A stretch of 64,000 nucleotides of DNA, taken from assembly GCF_000208865.1 (NCBI RefSeq), contig NC_018398.1:124001-188000 (forward strand), written 5' to 3'. The notes under the pieces were generated by a model that ran no database searches, had not been told where the DNA came from, and saw nothing but the letters and a program-made list of their open reading frames with translations. This DNA is from Neospora caninum Liverpool (lineage: Eukaryota; Apicomplexa; Conoidasida; Eucoccidiorida; Sarcocystidae). Shown here piece by piece: positions 37,901 to 48,588 of this stretch. The translations under genes were made by a program, and so were the position numbers. Within the stretch, counting starts at the first letter, position 1. Each line of letters opens with the position of its first letter.

Positions 37901-37950
37901 CTCTGTCACTCGTGGGTCTGTTGGATATCGTTGTCAACACGCTTCTCATA
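34914..37950. other. Divergent intergenic region, 3 kb
   Basis: Upstream of both the leftward secreted-protein gene and the rightward RS-rich gene, so it should carry both promoters. A frame at 37531-37881 ends near a plausible donor (tttgc|gtaagg, about 37755) and might be an extra 5' exon of the RS-rich gene, but no acceptor or start was convincing. Otherwise only a short tandem repeat is visible. Confidence 0.4.
35094..35141. repeat. Two-copy 24-bp tandem repeat
   Basis: Two head-to-tail copies of a 24-bp unit beginning GTCGCATTAC, differing at one internal base and at the final base. It lies about 200 bp upstream of the secreted-protein gene on the minus strand. Confidence 0.85.
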
Positions 37951-40900
37951 ATGTCCACTCGAACTTGTCAACGGGTTCGGAATTACCTCGTGACACAACA
38001 GGTAACAGCTTTCTCTTCAGCACAATCGTTGGATTCGTCTGATCAGGCGTCACTTGTTTTTCTACTTTAGAGATGTCTTCGTTCCTCCCAGTTCGATGCA
38101 CCCCTTTTTCTCGGTTGCGAGCGCGGTATACTGCTGGTGGCGGTCTGGTGGATTTCTGTGAAGGTAGTAGGATCGCCTCACCGTCGCTAATGTCGCGCTA
38201 ACCGACAGACGTGACGCCATAATGTTTTGATTGCCATTCGATGCGGCTCTTGCATGTGTGCTGTAGAAACCCGCCCCCACTCGCTCTGATGCGCTGGCAT
38301 TTCCCGAGTTTCGTACGCTGTCCTGTTTTCCTCTTCAGAAATCGCTCGAGGCGAAGCAAAGCCGGGGACGGGCTGGCCTGGGATACAGGCGCGGAATCGG
38401 AGCAACGAGTTCTGGCCGAAGCGAAGCTGATACCAGGGAGTTTTTTGTTCGAGGTCTTGAAACCGTATACGAGCAGGCGGCGCTAGAGAACAGAGCTGAT
38501 GGCACGCGAAAGCGAAACGGAGGCGTGGAAGAGAGGCGCTGCGAGGCGGGGCCGAAGCACAGTCAGGATCGCAATTCAAGTGGCAGGTGGCGACGACGTC
38601 GGTCAGCCTCGACTTCCACTTCTGAGCGGTCTAGAAGCGACGATGGCAGGAGGGAACGACGAAGAGAAACTAAAAAGGACAGGAGGGATTCCAAACAGAG
38701 GGAAGCGCAGGGGAGAAGACGCGGCCGTAGCCGAGGCAGCAGCGTAGAGAACCGAGGACGCTCAAGTCGAGGTAGAAGCCCTGACAGACAGAGGATGTCA
38801 AGAGTCAGGAGAGATAGTACCAGCCCAGGGAGAAGCGGTAGAATTCGTAGATGCAGTCCAAGTAGTAGCAGGAGGAGCAGAGCGCACGAAGGTAGGCATC
38901 GAGATTCAAAGAGAGGATCAAGAGAGAAATCCCCCATTTACCATTCCTCTGCTTCAGACAGAGGCAGAAGAGAAGCCGATTCTCGATCCCCAGAGTCCCG
39001 ACGGGCTCAGGACCGCTCGGTGTTCCCAGCGAGCAGCCACCACAGCCCCTGTAGCTTCAAACCTCTGGACACAGAGCGAGGATCGTTCTCTCCCAACAAC
39101 TACGGCAAGTCGACACGGTGTTCGGGCATGCCTTTGTGTCCCGTATCCAGCAAATCAGTTTCACAGAGCACTGCAAAGCCTCACAACCTCGAGGAGTCTG
39201 GTAGGGTTTCGCGCGTACGAACAGACTCCAGGAGTGGACGAGATTTTGAGAGGCATGGCGATTCGGCCTTGATTTCCGGGGGTGACGGGGGACCTCACTC
39301 CCAAACTCAGTCTGGAGATCCGGCAACCAAGGCGCTTCGCGAACGCGTTCGCGACAGACTCAAGGTAAACTTCTCAGCAGCCTCGAGAAGCCACCCCACT
39401 AGTGGCCTGTGAAGTCCATGAGTGTAGCCATTTTTTTTCGTTTGCGCGGACCTGTCTTCTCATACCCGGCTGGTCGTTGTGCGCGTACATCACTGATTCT
39501 TTTAAACAAAATGGGCGTGCACACGAGCATAATTTAAGTAGCCATGGTTTTGTTCATGAGCATTGAGTTCAGGAATGCGAGGACAGGACACCGGGTCAGA
39601 AGCTCGGACAAAGAAAGTGTTCGTTTTTTGCTCTTCCCTTTTCCATCGTATGTTCTCGGCTAAAATGAACCGCAGATTCGCGGACTGGCTCAGGTGGAAG
39701 TGCAGCAACGTCCACCAACTCAAGCGAGGCTGCTGTTGCATGCCGCCCGAAGCCTTGCCCAAACTCGTTTCTTACCTCGCAGTCATCACATTATACGGGA
39801 AAGGGGGGAATCACTGAGACGACGGCATTTACCTTTCCTTGCCTGTGACTGTCCGGCGGGCAATGGAGTTCTTCAGGCAGCGGAGCGCACATGGAGGTCC
39901 AGAAACCTGGGAACGGACAAATGTCCAAAGACAGCTCGAGAGGGGTAAGCATCTTCCGGCGGATCTCAAGTGTCACAGAGAGTTGCAGCACCGAGCATTT
40001 CGTGTCAGCGGGTTTGTATGCGTCGATAGATTTCCATGCAATGTCGATTTGCTTTGTTTGGCATTGCCTCTTGAACCTTGGTGCTTACGCTTGCTTGGGT
40101 CCCATCTGCTCTCGCCTGAGAGACTGCCAGTCACTCAACCCCCAGGCCACTTCCTGTTGTTCTCAAGTTGTGGCACGTGTCATATGCGCCTTTGGTGTGT
40201 ACATACGGTGGGCCTTGGTTCTGTCATTGACGATCTTGTCTAACTACTCGAGAGGCTAATCGTAAATTTGTTCCCGTCCTTGCAGGTTGGGCGTATTCTT
40301 GTTGTTCAACTGATATGGTGTTTTGGTGTTCCCCCTTGTGATAAAGGCAGGAGATACTATCGTAGTCAGTGATTCTCGTGGACTCATGCGTAGATGCGTC
40401 CGGTGTTAATACTATCATTCCTATCTGGACAGATGGCTCGCGACAGTGAAGGCGATGATAGATGAAGAAAGTAACGAGGTGGCAGCTGAGAACAAGTGGG
40501 ACTCAGTGGTGTCAAGACAGGTGAGAAAAGCGGGGTCGGAAGACAGCCTTTTTGTACAACTACTCCCCCTTTTTATGCCAAAGTGCGGAGTCAACGGCTT
40601 TCTCTGGAGCTTCGTGCAATTCATCCAGCTTCGATTCGCTCTCTCAGCGTCAGTTGGTGTCTTCTGTGTCGTTTTTTAATTTCTAGGAAGAAGGACAAGA
40701 ACGAATCAAAATCCAGACTCTCATAGATCAGGAAGATGAGACACTTTTTACCGCTTATTTAGAACAGAGAAGGCAAGGCACTCAACAACGACCAGAGCTC
40801 GTGCAATCATCCACTGAGCTGACAACGGCAAGCAGGCAGGGAAGAGCGTCGGGAGCAAGTTCTTTGGGCGTCACCGGAGAAGCATCACATCTAGAAGCAA

Positions 40901-40974
40901 TCTTCGGTGGTAGGATGCAGTACTTGCGACTTGTGATCCGGTTTCCTATTTCGCATGTATGGCGAAGAAGATGA
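37951..40974 (+). CDS. Arg/Ser-rich (RS domain) protein, probable splicing-associated factor
   Basis: The core exon 38339-39364 follows a strong acceptor (cctcttcag) and encodes KSLEAKQSRGRAGLGYR and then about 250 residues dominated by RS/SR dipeptides, ending RVRDRLK before a gtaaac donor. Downstream exons 39877-39944, 40433-40520 and 40687-40974 join with matching phases and encode acidic, helical sequence (MIDEESNEVAAENKW; LIDQEDETLFTAYLEQRR). Proposed 5' exons 37951-38001 and 38071-38163 also match in phase (about 537 aa in total) but are less certain. RS domains mediate protein and RNA contacts in pre-mRNA splicing and are regulated by SRPK/CLK kinases. No RRM or other RNA-binding domain is visible, so this is not a classical SR protein. 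The 3' end is provisional: a possible donor at 40910 would move the stop. Confidence 0.55.
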
Positions 40975-42985
40975 TGAAAGCCTCCACGCACGCCCTTCAC
41001 GAAGGGCGTCTCTCACTTGGTGGTGATAATTACCGAAACGGAAGGAGCAAGATTATGAGGTTCATGACGGGTCAGTGACAGTATTCAATGATCCAGAGTA
41101 TGTGACAGCCGCTGACTCAGGAGATCGGCTTTGTCCTGACTTGAACTGGCACCATTGATCGAAGAGAGAAAGAGTAGCATTTTCTTCGCGTCATGCAGGG
41201 ACTTGCTTTACCCAGAGGAATATGAGGCTTGACCCAATTGAGAAACGAAGATTACACTACATTTTTTGGCCGGATGATGTTGGGAGGCTATCCACGCCAT
41301 CCCTCCGTTGCAATCTGGCCTTTTGTGTGCGTGTGTGTACAGCAGGAATTCTTCAGTCCACTCCGCCAGAGCGGGAGTCGAACCCGGTGGCAACATACGA
41401 ATCTCCTAATTGTCAACTTACCGCTAGGTTGCCAGGTGTAAACGGGCTCACGCTTCTAGCTGACACCGTGTTAATGCAGACGGGGACCGCCGGAGCAGCG
41501 TGGAAGCGTCGCCGCCAACTGACGCAACGCGGTGATACCTCGTAGGCTCGAAGTCCGCAACAAACCACACTACGTGCACGGAGAGTGTTCCCACAAAGAG
41601 TATGCGTTTGCATGAGAATGCGATGAACATCACATCGCCATCACGCAATCGAGGGAAGGGGCGGCGATGCGGATCCTAGAGCACGATAACCCCCATTCAT
41701 GGTCGTTGTATGTCGGCTTCAACGAGTCCTTTCACGGCTGTTACGGGGTGTGTGTGCTGATTCCTATTCGTTGGAGTCCATGTTCTACCCTCGATGGCCT
41801 GATTGCGTGCATCCTACGATACCGCTATTTCTTCGTTGCGGCGCCGTGGTAATAAGTTATACAGGACGACCATCTTGATACATGCGCTCGTCTTCGTGAC
41901 GTGCTCCCTTCTGGCTGGTCGCTTGATCACACCCAATTTTAATAGTCGACCCAGCAAATAACTGGTTCAGCTGTTTTTACGGGCCCATGCGACTGTTGGA
42001 GCATATCAATCATGAAGAGGGATCGAAGACGCACTGAAGGTGGCGTTGGGCGGCACCTATGCCGTTCGTGACGTGTTGTGAAACTGTGTGCTACGTGTTC
42101 CACTCACGTCCACCGAATACGCGTAACAGCACTCTCACAGAGGCACTTTTGGGAAGACGCTCTCTGCAGAGGTTGGTCGGGGCCACACACACAGGGTAAC
42201 CAATACGGATTTGGAATGAAGCTGCAATATTTTCTGAGCCCTCCATATCTAAACACTGTTTCGCAAATGATATATACGCACTTTTAACTGCTAATCTTTG
42301 TTTCTCACAAAATAGTTGATCCAGCTGGTCGGACAGTTCCTCGATCATGGGTCCTTTCACGGTGCTGAATAAGGTATCCCCTCGAATTTTTAAGACCCGA
42401 CGCTTATATTATTAGCTCGTCTGCGAGGTTTATAAAGTGTTTCTGGGGCGTCCGTTCAACTGCTCGTGTTTGGCTGTACCTTATAGAAGCACCTAAACAA
42501 TGTATGTGATCATGATATCCTTGGGCAATAGGGTGGCCATGTGTTCCCCTGTTTCCAACTCTTCACAACGCATCCCTCCTCATTCCTTGGTCTCATTGAC
42601 AACCTCCATCTCTAACATCTGCAGAAATGTGGTCGATGCCTACCGTATTGCCGCAGAACCTTGGAGTCACTGCTTCTCCATGTTCTTTGCAGTGTCGAAG
42701 CAATGCCGTTTTACAATCGTTCCACTCCTGCATTCTCTAGGTCGTTTTCTTCCAGCAGACTGGCTGGTCTAGTTCGAATCCACTACGACGGCTTCTTGTT
42801 TTCCGGCCTTTTTCCCGTACTTAAGTTTTTCCAGCAAACATAAAAGTCATCGACGTCATTGTGTGTGTGGGAAAAACCGAGACCGCATTTGACTTCTGCA
42901 GCATCGTAGCTTTGTTACCGTTATCTACAGATATATGTGTCACCGCAATTCAACCAGCCAGGCATGCCAGATGAAACTGGTCAGA
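40975..42985. other. Poorly resolved stretch after the RS-rich gene
   Basis: No complete gene was built. One small minus-strand exon-like piece is noted separately. Plus-strand frames at 41222-41545 and 42500-42843 do not have supporting splice patterns or recognisable motifs. Confidence 0.3.
42309..42364 (-). CDS. Isolated exon-like piece (unknown gene)
   Basis: On the minus strand a 56-nt segment is bounded by an acceptor (ccttattcag) and a donor (gtgagaaa) and reads TVKGPMIEELSDQLDQLF, which has the composition of a real helical exon. No neighbouring exons could be joined to it with confidence, so the gene it belongs to, if any, is unknown. Confidence 0.2.
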
Positions 42986-43259
42986 TACCCTCCCATTGCT
43001 GTTACGTGTGCCAGTTCCCTCATTCACATTTACCCCTTCCGGTACGCCCTGAGCTTGCCGCTTCGTTCAAGTTAGCGCTCACGGAACTCGACGCAAACAG
43101 GAGAAAGGCATCTGAACCTTTCTTGCGAGGCCATATTTATCCGTGTAAGTGGCCCCTACGCTGCTATTTCCAGAGCATACCGCGGAATATCTCCATTTTC
43201 CGTCCATACCTGAAGAGGCCGGCTTCTTTGAAAAAGCCAATGTCAGCTCACTCTGAAAC
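42986..43259 (+). repeat. Direct repeat copy 1, left of assembly gap
   Basis: About 274 bp nearly identical to the sequence on the other side of the gap. Differences are a few substitutions at the left end and one A missing (CTGAAGAGG here, CTGAAAGAGG in copy 2). In this copy the open frame reads on into the gap. Confidence 0.95.
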
Positions 43260-43287
43260 AGCCCCGCCCCACTTTGCGGTCACGTCG

Positions 43288-43387
43288 NNNNNNNNNNNNN
43301 NNNNNNNNNNNNNNNNNNNNNNNNNNNNNNNNNNNNNNNNNNNNNNNNNNNNNNNNNNNNNNNNNNNNNNNNNNNNNNNNNNNNNNN
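43288..43387. other. Assembly gap (100 N)
   Basis: Exactly one hundred N, the conventional placeholder for a gap of unknown length. It is flanked by a near-identical direct repeat, which is the probable reason the assembly broke here. The real length may be larger or zero. Confidence 0.99.
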
Positions 43388-43662
43388 TGCCCTCCCATTG
43401 CGTGTACGTGTGCCATTTCCCTCATTCACATTTACCCCTTCCGGTACGCCCTGAGCTTGCCGCTTCGTTCAAGTTAGCGCTCACGGAACTCGACGCAAAC
43501 AGGAGAAAGGCATCTGAACCTTTCTTGCGAGGCCATATTTATCCGTGTAAGTGGCCCCTACGCTGCTATTTCCAGAGCATACCGCGGAATATCTCCATTT
43601 TCCGTCCATACCTGAAAGAGGCCGGCTTCTTTGAAAAAGCCAATGTCAGCTCACTCTGAAAC
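43388..43662 (+). repeat. Direct repeat copy 2, right of assembly gap
   Basis: About 275 bp repeating 42986-43259. Its open frame contains TELDANRRKASEPFLRGHIY and ends LKEAGFFEKANVSSL before a stop, so it may be the end of an exon; no gene model could be completed. The extra A relative to copy 1 is what brings the stop into frame. Confidence 0.95.
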
Positions 43663-45505
43663 GAAGCCAGGAGGTTTTGTTTGTGGCGACCTGCCGCTAT
43701 ATGTGCTGCCTTCCGGTCTGGCCATAAAGCCAATCAAGAGCTCCATCAGGCACAGGTAAAGCCTCCTTGTTCGTATACCAGATTGAGTCCGTCTTCAACC
43801 ACCAGCAGAGGTGTATAGGCGCGCTACGGTCTGGCGAAAAAAAACGTGTTCCCTGTTTTTTGATGGCGATACCCCGCATACTGCGTAATCTGGAACCCGA
43901 CTGAAGGTCAAAGCTGATTGCCAGTTTGCATTGGACAACTATCCCTGTCTGACATAGGTGTGGGCAGAGTAATCGACAGTAGCGTTGTCACCTGTCACGC
44001 GCATGACTTCTCGATAGGCAACTGCCCGGTGAGCCCCGCGCTTTCTGTACCACGATATATTATCGACAAAAATAAGATCCCTCGTCGTTACTGGTAGAGC
44101 AGTGTGGACACAACCGCCCTTCTTACAGCCCTTCTTACAATTGTTCGTCCCCCACTGATGCACAACAGAATGCCTGCGTGCAAACAGCACCACACAGTAT
44201 GTTTTGCGCCTCTCCTTTTTTCATTTCTTTGTTTCCGCATATGTGCTCTCCTAGCTGACCCGGATGTTTACCGGAACCACCGAATTTTAGCATATATGGG
44301 TGCATAAGGTCAGCATAAACAAGGCAGTAACTCTCCGTGCGTGCTGGACTGTGGGGGCAGCGTCCCTTGTACCAGCGCCACCTGATACGTGCGTGGGTGG
44401 CACTCCCCCTCCCAACTCTGATCTCTCGTACCGTGGATCACCAAAGGCAATAAATCCCCCACCGTCGCTGCTGTTGCCTAAGCCCGCCCACGCTGCCAAA
44501 AGACGGCAATGCTACCATCTGGCGAAGGTGCCCGTAAATCCAGCCTGCCAAGATTATCCCCGTCAACGCTCGGCTAACCCTTTTTTTTGAGACGGCTCCA
44601 AGTTTAGGGTTGGCTGTTGCCAATGTCAACACTCCAGGTAAACCAAGAGTCGACCACAGGACATTTCTACGTTGAAAGTAATTTCGCGCGACAGAAACGA
44701 GGTGGTTGCCACCTCACCAGGAATAGATCGATTTACCTCGCTGTCCGAGAGTGACTAGTACACTGCCTGTACTAACACGAGAAATCGCATATCTCTTACG
44801 TTGAGAGACCCTTTCGCTGGCTGAATTTTGGATATCGACAGTGCACTTTACTTCCTACTCGGCTTGAGGAATGCGCCAAAGGATTCCTTAAGCTTCATAT
44901 CATCTTGCCCATGGACCTTGTTCCCTTTTTTGTGCCCTGTACCACTTGGCCTGTAGGCGGCTTAGCTGGTAGATAAGACTACTTTCTAGAAAATAAAACT
45001 CTACAATCCAGCACCGAGTCTAGGCCACCTACTCTTCCCAAAGTGTAGTGTTTGAGACCCCTTTCTTTCCCTGGGCTTTCCTAGCGCAATGCGGTGTGCG
45101 CGAGTGTAACAGACTCCGGGCTCAGTAGGAAGACAATGTTCAGATGGTGCGAAACCAAATGGTGGCAACATCACGATGGGAAATCCACGGATCCCTTGCA
45201 TTCGTTCCGTAATATAGCGAAATTGACGTAAAGTATAGGCCAGAGCACATCGCCCGCTTTGCGGCCGTGACGTCAACCACTCCCGTAGGGCGAGGACCCT
45301 CGCTCGGCGAGAATATCAGAAGTAAGATCCTCAAAAATTCACCCGCTGGAGTCTCATGTAGGTTAGGGACTCACAAATTGGGATGAGAAGCCTCACGAAA
45401 ACGGTAGTTCAGTTGTCTTCTGTCATCGCTTTCGTTGGGCAATTCTTAGTTTTTTTCGCTGTGGAACCCCTGCCGGTTACATAGCATTTCCGTGCGACTC
45501 GTCAC
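43663..45505. other. Gene-poor stretch between gap repeat and tandem duplication
   Basis: No full gene. On the minus strand the frame ending at 43939 contains RDLIFVDNISWYRKRGAHRA then YREVMRVTGDN and looks more protein-like than its surroundings, but it has no identifiable upstream exon. Other frames are uninformative. Confidence 0.3.
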
Positions 45506-47204
45506 CTGTCACCAGCCATAGAGCTGGCTGCGTGAAGCACGGACACTACGTGGTCAACAAAAGGTCCGATTCGGATCTGGAGCCAAGTTTTGATGACGCC
45601 CGTATATTGCGTGTGAGCTGTAACGAAAAAAGCGCGTGAAACACTTATACTACGTCGCCTAAGAAAAAACCTCTAGTTACACTCAGGAAATTTGGGGGGA
45701 AAGCCGCATATGCCATGCGGTGTCCAACGAAAAAAGCTCTAGGTCTCTCTGAATCTGAAGTGGCCCAAGAGGTTTCTCATACCCGATGCGCCACGACATC
45801 TACGTGTAAGCACGAACATAAAACCAACCGAAACATCATTTTTCCCCAGGTCGTATTGCTAGGAGACCACCCACGCCCGCCAAAGAGGTTGGTAGCGTCC
45901 ACGCTTGAACGCGGCCGGTGTACCACAGATATGTGATGTCACGTGTGGCGCCGTAGCGCCCGGAACCTGGCCCAAATAGGGGCGGATGCGTGCCCCGTTC
46001 CGCCGGCACTAGAGATTGTATGACTCGGCTGCAGCGCTCGTGCAGCAAAGACAGCTCTGCCGAGCCGATGACGTTTTGGATCTGGAATTTTAAACAGCCA
46101 CGTCAGACAGCTGCCACCGTCAATGCTATGGTGCGGGAGGATTCTTTGTTTTTCCTGAGGGCCACGCTCGTTGGGGACTTTGCCGTGACGCCCACGAGTT
46201 ACAGAAGGGGTCCGCAAGGAAGCCCTGAGACGTCGGTGGTGTTTTCCAAAACACGTATGTTGCGTCGAATCCAGCCGCAGCCGTTCGCGATACCAATTTT
46301 GCCGACCTATGTCCTGCAGCGAGTTACTCGAGCTTTCTTCAGCTCGCCAGACCGAGGCGACAGTCTCAAACCGAGCAAAACGAGTGCGCAAATTCGTCCA
46401 GGCCTGCTTCTCCAAGGCCCGTGGCCAGGACGACCCTCCACAAAGAAGCGAACAGCACTTCGAAATGAAGCTTTTGATAAAACTGGCCGCATAGGAGGGA
46501 GTCGGCCGTCGGTTCGGAATCCGAGCAAGGTCAAAAGCAGTGGGCATAGCGAAGTCCACAAAACCTGGTGAAGCCCGGCGCCGCGGTCATATCCAAATAT
46601 CAATCCACGGTGTGGGACAAAACTGGTCACGGTGCCTTGAGAACGACGGATCGGCTCTATGCCGATGGCCCGTCTCGAGTTGTGCTCAGGATGAGAGGTC
46701 ACAACAGCCCGCGGCGCTCCGTTCACGCTCCCTGCATCGCGGAGGCGTCAGAGAGCCGCAGTCCAGTCTGGCTCTCGTCACGAATCAGCAGCCGGCCAGA
46801 CCCCGCACAATTGCTACATGCTGACGACGAAAGGTGGCTCTATCAAAAGAAGACACCTGCACCAGACAACTTTCTTGCGCAGACGACCAGAAAACAAAAA
46901 GTTGACCATGCCCCGTCTGGGCTAGCACGCGCGATGAGACACAGCTTCTATGTTGTCGACGTGACTATGCATGAGTCGCTATTCCTGTCATGCAGTGAGA
47001 GTGGACGGAGCCTTGAGTGACCCTGGATGTGCGTGCGCAGGTATTGGCAAGCTTTGGTGTATGGAGACGCATCGAGAGTCGTCCGCGCGAGACTCTCGGC
47101 GGTCACCAAGCAAGCATTGGTACGTCGCAGAAAAGCCGACGCATGCAGTAGTCGTCGCATAAACGGTTTCGCAAACGCGGCGACAACCGTGCGAGAATTT
47201 TCAG
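45506..47204 (+). repeat. Tandem duplication, copy 1 (about 1.7 kb)
   Basis: Begins CTGTCACCAGCCATAG and ends GTGCGAGAATTTTCAG, immediately before the next copy. It contains overlapping open frames on both strands, for example 45990-46571 (plus) and 45939-46559 (minus). None shows a known domain, so coding is doubtful. Relative to copy 2 it carries an extra segment of about 270 bp (46130-46396) and one of about 50 bp near 46494-46548. Confidence 0.9.
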
Positions 47205-48588
47205 CTGTCACCAGCCATAGAGGTGGCTCCGTGAAGCACGGCCACTACGTGGTCAACAAAAGGTCCGATTCGGATCTGGAGCCAAGTTTTGATGACGCCC
47301 GTATATTGCGTGTGAGCTGTAACGAAAAAAGCGCGTGAAACACTTATACTACGTCGCTTAAGAAAAAACCTCTAGTTACACTCAGGAAATTTGGGGGGAA
47401 AGCCGCATATGCCATGCGGTGTCCAACGAAAAAAGGTCTAGGTCTCTCTTCATCTGAAGTGGCGCAAGATGTTTCTCATACCCGATGCGCCACGACATCT
47501 ACGTGTAAGCACGAACACAAAACCGACTGAAACATCATTTTTCCCCAGGTCGTATTGCTAGGAGACCACCCACGCTCGCTAAAGAGGTTGGTAGCCTCCC
47601 CGCTTGAACGCTGCCGGTGTACTACAGACATGAGATGTCACGTGTGGCGCCGTAGCGCCCGGAACCTGGCCCAAATAGGGGCGGATGCGTGCCCCGTTCC
47701 GCCGGCACTAGAGATTGTATGACTCGGGTGCAGCGCTCATGCAGCACGGACAGCTCTGCCGACCCGATGACGTTTTGGATCTGGAATTTTAAACAGCCAC
47801 ATCAGACAGCTACCACCGTGAATGCTATTGTGCTGTCGCCCAGGTCTGCTTTTGTAACGCCGGTGGCCAGGACGACCTTCCCCAAAGTAGGAAACAGCAC
47901 TTCGGAATGAAGCTTTTCATAAAACTCGCCGCAAAACGAAGTCCACAAAACCTGGTGAAGCCCCGCGACGAGGTCATATCCAACTGTCAATCCACGCTGT
48001 GGGACAAAACTGGTCGCGGTGCCTTGAGAACGACGGATCGGCTCTGTCCCGATAGCCCGTCTCGAGCTGTTCTCGGCATGAGGGGTCACAACAGCCCGCG
48101 GCGCTCCGTTCACGCTCCCTGCATCGCGAAGGCGTCAGAGAGCCGCAGTCCGGTCTGGCTCTCGTCACGAATCAGCAGCCGGCCAGACCCCGGACAATTG
48201 CCACATGCTGACGAGGAAAGGTGGTTCCATCGGAACAAGAGGAGACGGGCGTCAGAAAGCCTTCTTGCGCACACGACCAGAAAACAAAAAGTGGACCATG
48301 TCCCGTCTGGGCAGCACGCGCGACAAGGCACAGCTTCTATGTTGTCAAGATCGCTACGTATGAGTCGCTATTCCTGCTATCCAGCGAGAGTGGACGGAGC
48401 CTTGAATGACCCCGGATGTGCGTGCGCAGGTATTCTCAAGCTTTGGTGTATGGAGACGCATCGAGAGTCGTCGACGCGAGACTCTCGGCGGTCACCAAGG
48501 AAGCATTGGTACGTCGCGGGAAACCTGATGCATGCGATAGTCGTCGCATAAACGGTTTCACAAACGCGGCGACAACCGTGCGAGAATC
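47205..48588 (+). repeat. Tandem duplication, copy 2 (about 1.4 kb)
   Basis: Starts with the same CTGTCACCAGCC and follows copy 1 with no spacer. It diverges by scattered substitutions and lacks the two internal segments present in copy 1. The deletions and substitutions are not consistently in multiples of three, and frames are not preserved between copies, which argues against a conserved protein. Confidence 0.9.

Noticed and set aside
41360..41445. tRNA-like sequence on the minus strand with a perfect GGTTCGACTCC B box and a D-arm-like CAAC/GTTG stem
   Set aside because: Neither the acceptor stem nor a proper anticodon stem-loop can be paired, so it is at best a decayed tRNA or a chance match.
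42937..43659. A single open frame running across the N gap
   Set aside because: Continuity over 100 placeholder Ns is meaningless; the two repeat copies are also in different relative frames because of a one-base indel.
43939..44193. Signal peptidase (S26/Sec11) resemblance of the GDNATVD segment
   Set aside because: The spacing between the DLIF, HR and GDN elements is too short for the family and there is no catalytic Ser region nearby.
45939..46559. A 206-codon minus-strand frame in the duplicated unit
   Set aside because: The frame is broken in the second copy, overlaps an equally long plus-strand frame, and has no recognisable motif.
45506..48588. Insertion of mitochondrial DNA or an LTR element as the source of the duplication
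   Set aside because: No cytochrome-type coding fragments, reverse transcriptase motifs or terminal repeats were visible.
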